From assembly GCF_036226685.1 (NCBI RefSeq), contig NZ_CP109009.1, positions 7,715,501 through 7,779,500 of the forward strand: DNA of 64,000 bases, in the 5' to 3' direction. The position numbers and the translations under genes were made by a program. The stretch's first letter is position 1, and every line of letters begins with the position of its first letter. The DNA comes from Streptomyces sp. NBC_00690. GTDB lineage: Bacteria; Actinomycetota; Actinomycetes; Streptomycetales; Streptomycetaceae. Below are positions 8,497 through 15,284 of this stretch, piece by piece. Under the pieces are notes generated by a model. The model was not told the DNA's origin. It did not search any database and was given only the letters and a program-made list of their open reading frames with translations.

Positions 8497-9732
8497 TCAC
8501 AGTGGGGGAGACGTCGCAGTCGGGTACATCTCTGCGTAGACGTGCAAGTAGGCGGCAATATGCTGCTGCCCGAGCGGGGTTGCATGCCATCGGTATTCGA
8601 GGACGTGAGTATCGCCTGGCGCCATCCTGGGACGCAGCTCGATGAATCCTCTGCTGGGATGCGCTCGGCGTTTCGGCCGGTAGCCGACGGCCAGATAGAA
8701 CCGGGACTTACCCGTCAGCTCGCTCTCGTGGAGACCCTCCGGACCGGCAGAGGCGACACGCAGCAGAACGCCCCACAGCCATTCGGACAGCAGATGAGCC
8801 GGTGTCGCCACTTCCGCGGGTTCTCCTAGCCCAGCACGGGCGCAGGCACGGCCCCGGCGAGTGATCTCCACCAGAGTGCGGTCCACCTCCCCGGCCCCGG
8901 GAACCTCCACACGGTCCCTGGCCACCTTGATCAGCCCCAGCCGCTCTAGGGAGCGAAGGGTGGCCCCGGCCCCTTGATCGTGGACGCCAGCGGTCCGCAG
9001 CCGCTGCTGAAGACGCGTGCGGCCGACCACCTCGATGGGAGCGTCGAGAGCAAACGGCAGCTGGCGCCACTGCCTGGCCGGTGGAACCGTGACGTGGTTC
9101 TGCCGGCGCATCCACATCTCGGCCTCAGTCATCCGGTCGTCCCGCAGGATCTCCCCGAGATAGACCCGCTGCCGATCGTTCAGGGCCTCCCAGCTGTTGA
9201 TTACCGAAGCCGGCGGACCGTGGCGCTCTCGTTCGGGCAGACGCGGGGGCTCATCAGATGGCCGGGTACGCATCCAGGCATCCATGACCATGCGGACCGG
9301 CACCTCGTACAAGGCAGCCAGCTGCTGCAAGAGCCGGCCTGTGCACTCCGGCTTCCGCCAGTTCCAGCCGGACACCCGACGGTTCCGCTCGAGACTGCGG
9401 ATCTTGTGCGCGTCCACGAAGAGATCACGGCCGGCGGGAGTACCGCGCAGACGGCTGGCGACCTGCTCAGCGGTGAGACCAGAGGCATAACGGAGGTCAG
9501 CCAGCGTCTCGGTCCCGCTGGGTGTACCCGTGAGGTCGGCTGTGGCGCAGCCGAGGGCATCAGCGAGACGCCGCACATTTCTGGCTTCAGGCCCATATCT
9601 GCCCTCCTCCCAGTACACGACCAAGCGATACGTGACCCCTACGCGGTCAGCAAGCTCCTGCGCAGTGAGCCCAGCCTGCTCGCGCAGTGCCCGGATCTTC
9701 GTGTGCTCAATGGCCAGCAGACGCCTCGGCAT
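8497..9732 (-). CDS. XRE-type regulator with two helix-turn-helix regions
   Basis: A 411-residue protein. Residues 9-65 (KIRALREQAGLTAQELADRV and on) form a Cro/C1-type HTH. A second HTH-like repeat (LADLRYASGLTAEQVASRL) follows at about 75-150. The centre contains WEALNDRQRVYLGEI, an ALNDRQR motif that recurs in the winged-helix gene at 36958. The C-terminal half looks like one or two winged helices (TLRSLERLGLIKV, LVEITRRGRA, SELTGKSRFYLAVG). It stands upstream of the pPIWI-RE genes on the same strand, 54 nt before the nuclease gene, and is probably the operon's repressor or a specificity component. The ATG at 9732 has only a weak ribosome site. Confidence 0.75.
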   Translation of the reverse strand: MPRRLLAIEHTKIRALREQAGLTAQELADRVGVTYRLVVYWEEGRYGPEARNVRRLADALGCATADLTGTPSGTETLADLRYASGLTAEQVASRLRGTPAGRDLFVDAHKIRSLERNRRVSGWNWRKPECTGRLLQQLAALYEVPVRMVMDAWMRTRPSDEPPRLPERERHGPPASVINSWEALNDRQRVYLGEILRDDRMTEAEMWMRRQNHVTVPPARQWRQLPFALDAPIEVVGRTRLQQRLRTAGVHDQGAGATLRSLERLGLIKVARDRVEVPGAGEVDRTLVEITRRGRACARAGLGEPAEVATPAHLLSEWLWGVLLRVASAGPEGLHESELTGKSRFYLAVGYRPKRRAHPSRGFIELRPRMAPGDTHVLEYRWHATPLGQQHIAAYLHVYAEMYPTATSPPL

Positions 9733-10054
9733 ACCAGCTAGGTAATCTCAATGAAGACTTCATGGCAACTTGATTTCCCGCCGACCGGACTCACGAAACG
9801 GCGGTGAGTTCAGTCGAGAACGGGGTCGGCTATGTGTGACGGGTGACATCACCCGATGCCGAGAGGCCGTCGCGCTCCTTCCCCCCGGAGGGCATCAGGG
9901 GCGAGGGGGATCGAAGTCGAACACCTGCCGATCATGAGGAGGCAGGCATGCCCCAGGCAGGATCTGGGTGGCCGGTGGAAACAGCAGCAGCGTTGCCTGT
10001 GTGACGGCATCGCGTTCGGCGAGGCGCCTCTCGCGTACCTCCATCTCCAGCACA
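9733..10054 (+). other. non-coding gap upstream of the pPIWI-RE operon
   Basis: I see no gene here. The promoter of the minus-strand XRE/pPIWI-RE operon should lie in the first 100 bases. The 14-nt palindrome GGGTGACATCACCC at 9841-9854 could be an operator, though it is about 110 nt from the start codon. Confidence 0.4.
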
Positions 10055-10229
10055 TGGCGACGCCTGCGGTGCTGCTCAGGTCGGCAGACATGGCGTGCGC
10101 GCCGGTGTCCGTCAGCTCAGGGGCGAGGGTGCGCGCGGCATCGATGACACGGACGGTGGCGAGCCCGATATCCCGTCCGGCGCCGGTGACGAACGCCGTC
10201 TTCGGAAGTGAGGTTGAGGTCCACGGCAC
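10055..10229 (-). pseudogene. short-chain dehydrogenase fragment
   Basis: The minus strand reads KTAFVTGAGRDIGLATVRV and then APELTDTGAHAMSADLSS. That is the Rossmann NAD(P)-binding start of a short-chain dehydrogenase (TGxxxGIG-like) joined to its second strand-helix unit with the intervening residues missing. No catalytic YxxxK part follows, and both ends shift frame. It is one of several remnants in the 9.8-11.7 kb scar. Confidence 0.55.
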
Positions 10230-10508
10230 TCTGGCTCTCGAACGCCACGTACATGATGAAGGATGACAGTTCGGGCCAGGGCGGTGCCGCGTTGGTGCAG
10301 GTCTAGCATCAACGCGCTGGTGGCGCGCCAGCGGTCGCGGGCTCGTGAGGCGCCCTGCCGCACGCTGCCGTGTTCCGGTTGTGCGAGCGGGGCCGACTCC
10401 GAGAGCCGGGCCAAACTGAGGCGGACCTCACCTTCCCCGTCCCCTCTCGGAGCAGGGCAGGGGCTTCAGACCCCGCTCACCCTCGCCGCGTAGAGCGCAG
10501 AACGTGAC

Positions 10509-10551
10509 CGGCCCCTTCTTCCCGTCCAGGACGCGAAGAAGGGGCCGTTTT
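10509..10551 (+). terminator. rho-independent terminator
   Basis: A perfect 13-bp inverted repeat (10509-10521 CGGCCCCTTCTTC with 10535-10547 GAAGAAGGGGCCG) and a 13-nt loop are followed by TTTT. No intact plus-strand gene precedes it, so it probably belonged to a gene now lost from the scar. Confidence 0.75.
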
Positions 10552-10595
10552 GCTGTCCGCCCGTCGCAGAAGAGGCACCCGCAGAAGATCTCTCC

Positions 10596-10907
10596 GAGCG
10601 TCAGCATCAACGCTCAGTAACGGAAATCCGCTGGTCAGCGTGGCGCCAGACCATGATCAACGAGCGTCACGAGCGTCAAATCAGCGTCAAGATATCGCCC
10701 GTAACGCCCGCAACGCACATAATGCACATCGACAAAACCGCAGGTCAGGCGGCCTTCTTGGTCGGTTCAAGGATCGCCACGCACTCCACATGGTGCGTCA
10801 TCGGGAAGATGTCGGCCTGGGTTTGATCGAAGATAAATGCAGGTCAGGGGCTATTTGGTGGGCGCGATGGCGACGAATTCGGGGTCCCGAGCGTCATTTG
10901 AGCGTCA
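10596..10907 (+). repeat. six GAGCGTCA-type direct repeats around an att-like core
   Basis: GAGCGTCA occurs at 10596, 10662, 10671, 10889 and 10900, with the near copy CAGCGTCA at 10682, all on the plus strand within 312 nt. Four lie left and two right of a fragment of the 3' end of an RNA methyltransferase gene (10745-10833). Short same-strand repeats on both sides of a conserved gene end look like the arm-binding sites of a tyrosine integrase attachment site. No integrase gene is in the window, so this reading is inference. Confidence 0.45.
10745..10833 (-). pseudogene. 3' end of a TrmA/RlmD-type RNA methyltransferase gene
   Basis: The minus strand ends FDQTQADIFPMTHHVECVAI then LEPTKKAA and a stop. 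The string FPMT.HVE.VA.L is the C-terminal hallmark of class I RNA m5U methyltransferases (TrmA/RumA/RlmD). Only about 29 codons are present, with nothing catalytic upstream. A second, diverged copy on the opposite strand lies at 37905-37985. Such 3' ends can serve as integration sites. Confidence 0.6.
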
Positions 10908-11061
10908 AGCCCAAGATGACCCGGATGAGCGCCGGGGCTCGGCGTCAGTCGCCAGTCGGCCTAGCGCTGTGACTGAGTGTGAGCGTGCACGTGGTGGCCG
11001 CTCTTGGGGGATGAGTCAAAGTGGGAGCAGGGCCGAGGCTCTCCCACGAAGCCGTGCGCAG

Positions 11062-11084
11062 ATGTCGCGGAAGAGACCAGCCAG
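11062..11084 (+). repeat. 23-bp direct repeat, left copy
   Basis: A 23-nt sequence beginning ATGTCGCGGAAG is identical at 36786-36808. Similarity continues beyond it: an 18-nt match, TCTTTCGGCTCTATGCAG, lies at 11137-11154 and again at 36946-36963, followed by homologous coding starts. The two copies have the same orientation and bracket the whole BREX block. Confidence 0.75.
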
Positions 11085-11148
11085 CGTGCTGACCTGCCGC
11101 GTTGGATGACAGTAGGGTGCTGACCTGCGCAGATGGTCTTTCGGCTCT

Positions 11149-11290
11149 ATGCAGGCAGAGGGGGTGGGGTGCGGGTTAAGGCTCGTGCATCGGTGGTCCG
11201 CCGTGACTGAACGGCAGTGCACGCTGCTGCAGCTCCGGCAGCTGTCCTCGGGTCACGAGGCGGCCTCGGTGGGGTGGAGGTGGAGGTGAG
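11149..11290 (+). pseudogene. N-terminal fragment of an ALNDRQR winged-helix gene
   Basis: The frame reads MQAEGVGCGLRLVHRWSAVT then ERQCTLLQ and matches the start of the intact gene at 36958 (MQRVGVRCGLVRVHRWSALNDRQRVLLESL). Homology stops after about 28 codons and the frame closes soon after. It is a truncated duplicate that adjoins the PIN remnant. Confidence 0.65.
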
Positions 11291-11368
11291 AGAAGGCGTC
11301 CTCCTGGCGGCGACACACCGTGGCCGGCGGCGGTGGCACACTGCCTCCCTCAGGCTTGCGCAGTGGTC

Positions 11369-11660
11369 GCCTGGCGGCCTCCGTCAGATCTCTTTCCGGG
11401 TCGGAGTTGAGGACGGTGGTGGGGTTGGGGGCGGCGAGTGTGGCGTCGATGGCGTACTCGTGGCCGTGGAGGCCGGCGTCGGCGAGAAGTGTGGCGGTGT
11501 GCCGGGCGAGGGGGTCGGTGACCGGTTCCACGACCGGCCGGGAGAGGGTCTACTCCAGGGCAGTGCGGTTGATCCGGGGGTGGATGACCTCGACCAGGGT
11601 GGCTGCGGAGGTGATGACGTCGCCGAGCGAACTGGCCTGCCCGGCGGTTGCCCCGCGCAC
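11369..11660 (-). pseudogene. PIN-domain toxin remnant
   Basis: The minus strand reads DVITSAATLVEVIHPRINRT, then ALE, an in-frame TAG (11550-11552), and TLSRPVVEPVTDPLARHTAT and on through HEYAIDATLAA. This aligns along its length with the PIN gene at 42521, which has Trp where the TAG stands (ALE*TLSR against PLEWTLSR). The N-terminal part with the first catalytic Asp is missing, as is an intact C-terminus. It is a dead copy of a VapC-like ribonuclease. Confidence 0.65.
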
Positions 11661-11748
11661 CTGGCTGCGTGCGGCGCATCCTCAGGGCCCCGCCGTCCCG
11701 TCCTGGCCCGACCTCGGCATCGCCGTGGCCGGCGGCGTCCGTGACGGG

Positions 11749-13911
11749 TCAGGCGTGCCATTCCAGTCGTACGGGCTCACGGGCCGCGGCAAGGGCTCCG
11801 GCGAGGTCGGCGAGGCGTTCGGCGAGGGTCGTGGTGGCGATACGGAGTGGGAGGGCTGCCGAGAACTTCAGGCCGCGGACGGCCCGTCGGTCGACGGTGG
11901 GCAGTGTGAGGGAGTCGGGGAGTTCGGCGCGGGCGGCTTTCCAGTCGGCGGGGCAGAGGTCCTGGCGGAGCCGGACATGGGTGTCGGTGGGGCGCTGCAC
12001 GGGGTCGGCGAGGTTGCCGAGGGAGGCGGCGAGGGTGGCGTTGGCGCGGTAGCCGGCCCAGGTCCACCACCGGGCGGCGTCCGCGTCGCGGACCAAGAGG
12101 GAGCCCGCGGGGTGAACTTCGCGGGGTGCGCGGTCCGTACGGAGTTCGGCGAGGGTCACGGTGGCGCGGCGGGTGAGGCGGACGTCGGGGTCGGTACCGA
12201 GGAGGACCTCACGCATGGAGCGGGTGAGCGCGTACGACAGACCACGGGCTTCGCTGCCTTGCCATTTGGCGACGCCGCCGTCCTCGACGGGTTCGACGAA
12301 GGCGCGGCGGCGGGCCCAGTCGATGAAGGTGACCTGCCAGCTGCGGCCGGCCAGGAGTAGTCTGCGAGGCCCCTGGCGTTCCTCGGTGAGGACAGCGGGG
12401 TCGGTGGTGCCGATCTCGGTACGTCCGGCGAGCACGGTGAATTCGGGAGGCGCGGTGAAGGAGGCGGTCAGCTCCATGAAGTGCCGACGCCCGAAGTGCT
12501 TCTCGGCTTCGGGGCCGATGAACAGCATGCCGCCGTCGCTGTCGAGAAAACCTTCGGAGACAAGGTGCGAGAGGAGTGGTGCGGCGGACCGGTCGAACGG
12601 GGCGAGGCCGTTCCACTGCCCGGGCCACAGCCGGTCACCGATGCGGTGCTCTTGGAGGGTGACGGCGAGAAGTTGCTGGGCGACGAGGTGGCGGGGAGAG
12701 GGCGGCGGAGTGACGGCCTCCACCCAACCGCGGGACCACAGGGTGAGCAGACCGGCGGCCTGGAGCAGGCTGCCGGGCCGGGTGGCGAGGAAGAGACAGT
12801 TGCGCGAGGTGCCGGTGCGGCGTCCGGTGCGGCCGATCCGCTGCAGGAACGAGGCGACGGTGCCGGGGGAGTCGATCTGGACGACTCGGTCGAGGTCGCC
12901 GACGTCGATGCCGAGCTCCAGGGTGGAGGTGGACACGATGACGCAGTCGCGCGCCTCGGCGAACGCCTGCTCGGAGCGGGCCCGTTCGTCGGTGGAGAGG
13001 GAGGCGTGCGAGAGGAACACGGTGACGTCGCGGGCCCGGAGCGCCGCACCGAGCTCCTCCACCTGCTTGCGGGAGTCGCAGAAGACCAGCCGCTTCTCGC
13101 CGCGGTGCAGGGCGGAGATCACCTTGGCGGCGTTGGCCAGCGAGCCGACGTAGTCGAGTTCGACGTCTCCGTCGGGGCGGGGGAGACCACCGGAACCAGA
13201 GGTGTTGTCACCGGCGGGCAGGGTGACACCCGGGGCGATGACCCGGCCCGGCCTGCCGGTGGGGCTCGCGCCCTGGAGCCAGGTGAGCAGGGCGGCGGGG
13301 TTACCGACGGTGGCGGAGAGGCCGATGCGCTGGATGCGGTGGCCGGTCAGCCGTTCCAGGCGTTCGAGTACGGCGAGCAGGTGCCAGCCGCGGTCGTCCC
13401 CGGCGAAGGCGTGCACCTCGTCGACGACGACGGCGCGCACCCGGCCCAGTGTGTGCGTGTGGTCGGTCTTGACGCTGATGAGCATCGCTTCGAGGGACTC
13501 GGGTGTGGTGAGCATGAAGTCCGGGGAATCGGTCCGGATACGGCGGCGTACGGACTCGGGGGTGTCCCCGTGCCACAGGGCGGCTCGGCGTCCCACCCAC
13601 TGGGCGTAGCCGTCGATCCGGGGCGCCAGGTTGTTCAGGAGTGCCTTGAGCGGGCAGAGGTACAGCACGCCGGTGCCCGTCCAGCCCTGCTGGTTCATCC
13701 GCGTCAGCAGGGGGAACACCGCGGCCTCGGTCTTGCCTCCGGCGGTGGGGGCGAGCAGGAGGGCGTCCTCGCCGGCGAGCAGCGGTGTGACGGCTTCCGC
13801 CTGCAGCGGTCGCAGCCCGCGCCAGCCGAGGGTGTTGACGACGTGGTGTCCGAGGATCGGGTCGAGGAGGTCGAATACGTCATCTGGGCCCGGGGCCGGG
13901 GGGACCGTCAT
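11749..13911 (-). CDS. brxHI: BrxHI, Lhr-like DEAH helicase of BREX type 2
   Basis: A 720-residue superfamily 2 helicase. Motif I is APTAGGKTEAA (about residues 51-60), motif II VVVDEVHAF (about 162-170), motif III LSATVGN (about 198-204) and motif VI QRIGRTGRR (about 354-362). The C-terminal half carries an Lhr-like extension (WGS-type region and LEWHA end). Type 2 BREX gene sets end with brxD and brxHI, as here. The true start is the ATG at 13911, overlapping the brxD stop by 4 nt; the long open frame upstream of it is only the shadow of brxD. It is the last gene of the pgl operon. Its exact part in blocking phage DNA is not established. Confidence 0.9.
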   Translation of the reverse strand: MTVPPAPGPDDVFDLLDPILGHHVVNTLGWRGLRPLQAEAVTPLLAGEDALLLAPTAGGKTEAAVFPLLTRMNQQGWTGTGVLYLCPLKALLNNLAPRIDGYAQWVGRRAALWHGDTPESVRRRIRTDSPDFMLTTPESLEAMLISVKTDHTHTLGRVRAVVVDEVHAFAGDDRGWHLLAVLERLERLTGHRIQRIGLSATVGNPAALLTWLQGASPTGRPGRVIAPGVTLPAGDNTSGSGGLPRPDGDVELDYVGSLANAAKVISALHRGEKRLVFCDSRKQVEELGAALRARDVTVFLSHASLSTDERARSEQAFAEARDCVIVSTSTLELGIDVGDLDRVVQIDSPGTVASFLQRIGRTGRRTGTSRNCLFLATRPGSLLQAAGLLTLWSRGWVEAVTPPPSPRHLVAQQLLAVTLQEHRIGDRLWPGQWNGLAPFDRSAAPLLSHLVSEGFLDSDGGMLFIGPEAEKHFGRRHFMELTASFTAPPEFTVLAGRTEIGTTDPAVLTEERQGPRRLLLAGRSWQVTFIDWARRRAFVEPVEDGGVAKWQGSEARGLSYALTRSMREVLLGTDPDVRLTRRATVTLAELRTDRAPREVHPAGSLLVRDADAARWWTWAGYRANATLAASLGNLADPVQRPTDTHVRLRQDLCPADWKAARAELPDSLTLPTVDRRAVRGLKFSAALPLRIATTTLAERLADLAGALAAAREPVRLEWHA

Positions 13912-15284
13912 GACGACTTCGATTCCGTACTCGGCTCGGGAGCGGTGTCCACGAACGGTTCCAGTTCCAGCTCGATGTCGTCGGCGCCGGCCGCGTTGCG
14001 TTCCGTGGGAGTGAGTTCGGCGCTGTCCAGGGTGAGGGCGTAGTGCTTGCGTGGGTCGAAGTCGTCGAACTCGTCGATCCGGTCCAGCACGTCGGCGACG
14101 AGTTTGCGCAGGTACAGACGTGGTGCGATGCCGACCTTGCCACCGAGTGATCCGGTGAGCGAGCGGGCCAGCTCTTCCAGGTAGGTGTCGTCGGCGTGGG
14201 TGGCGAGACGGTCGGGCCGGCGGGCGTCGGCCGCGTAGATCTCGCGGACCTTGCGGCCCAGTTCGCCGAGCGAGGCCAGGTCGAATCCGGGCAGGCGAAG
14301 CTGCACGGCCCGCGGGGAGTCGAAGCGGGGGTCGGTGGTGAAGTCGGTGGCCAGGCGCTGGGCCAGCGGGGGGAGGCGCTGGACGCCCTGCGGCCCGTCG
14401 TAGAAGGCGGGGGTACCGGTGATGACGAGGAACAGCCCGGGGAACCGGCCGCTGTCGATCTCGTCGAGGAGCTGGCGCAGTGCGTTGAGGGATTTCTCCC
14501 GTACGTCGCCCCGCACTCGCTGCAGGGTCTCCACTTCGTCGAGGACGAGCAGCAGGCCCGGATGCCCGCAGTCGCGCAGGACGGTCAGCAGCCCCTGGAG
14601 GAATCCCAGGGCGCCGAAGTGGTCGAGGTCGCCACGGATTCCGGCGGAGCGTTTGGCGGCGGCGGCCACGGATTTCTGTCCGCCGAGCCAGGCGATGAGC
14701 GCTTCGGCCTGCGGTCCGTCCCCCGAGGCCACGGCCCGGTGGTAGCCGCGCAGCGCGGCGGAGAAGGCCGGGGTGGTGCGGGCGACGGCGGCGAGCCGGT
14801 GTTCCAGGAGCTCGTCCACCGCGGCCGCGAGGCCGGCCTCGTCGTCGTCGTCGATTTCGCCGGACGCGAGGGCCTCCTCCTCCAGGGCGTACAGCCATGA
14901 GTCGATCACCGCCCGCAGCGCGGAGGGCTGATGGGTGGCGGTGGTGAGGCGTTCGGTGAGCTTGCGGTAGACGGTCTCCAGGCGGTGCAGGGGGGTCTCA
15001 GTCTCGGAGATCTGCACCTCGCTGACGGCGAGCCCGCGCCGCTTGGCGTTCTCGGCGAGCCAGCGGGCGAAGAAGGTCTTGCCCGAGCCGTACTCGCCGC
15101 GCAGGGCGTGGAAGGCGGAGCCGCCGCGGGTGACCGTGTCCAGGTTGTCGTCGAGCGCCGCCTCGAAGCGGGTCAGGCCGACGGCGAACAGGCCGAGTCC
15201 CGCCTGGGGCACGGTGCCGCGCCGCAGTGCGTCGAGGACGTCCTGGCGCCGCGCGGTGCTGATGTCGGGTGTCGGCCGGGTCAT
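13908..15284 (-). CDS. brxD: BrxD, ATP-binding protein of BREX type 2
   Basis: A 458-residue P-loop ATPase. It has Walker A GEYGSGKTFFARWL near residues 63-70 and Walker B LLLVLDEVETLQ near 243-250. The RRQDVLDALRRGTVPQAGLG opening and the body fit the DUF2791-type ATPase called BrxD in BREX type 2 and 3 loci. It sits between pglZ and brxHI with ATGA overlaps on both sides, so its amount is probably tied to theirs. It may load or remodel the complex on DNA; this is inferred from the ATPase family only. Confidence 0.88.
   Translation of the reverse strand: MTRPTPDISTARRQDVLDALRRGTVPQAGLGLFAVGLTRFEAALDDNLDTVTRGGSAFHALRGEYGSGKTFFARWLAENAKRRGLAVSEVQISETETPLHRLETVYRKLTERLTTATHQPSALRAVIDSWLYALEEEALASGEIDDDDEAGLAAAVDELLEHRLAAVARTTPAFSAALRGYHRAVASGDGPQAEALIAWLGGQKSVAAAAKRSAGIRGDLDHFGALGFLQGLLTVLRDCGHPGLLLVLDEVETLQRVRGDVREKSLNALRQLLDEIDSGRFPGLFLVITGTPAFYDGPQGVQRLPPLAQRLATDFTTDPRFDSPRAVQLRLPGFDLASLGELGRKVREIYAADARRPDRLATHADDTYLEELARSLTGSLGGKVGIAPRLYLRKLVADVLDRIDEFDDFDPRKHYALTLDSAELTPTERNAAGADDIELELEPFVDTAPEPSTESKSS

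Noticed and set aside
10428..10610. Possible 60-residue minus-strand protein
   Set aside because: It reads straight through the perfect hairpin terminator at 10509-10551 and has no homologous-looking motif.
13912..14898. N-terminal extension of brxHI
   Set aside because: It is wholly inside brxD in another frame; the helicase begins at the ATGA overlap at 13911.
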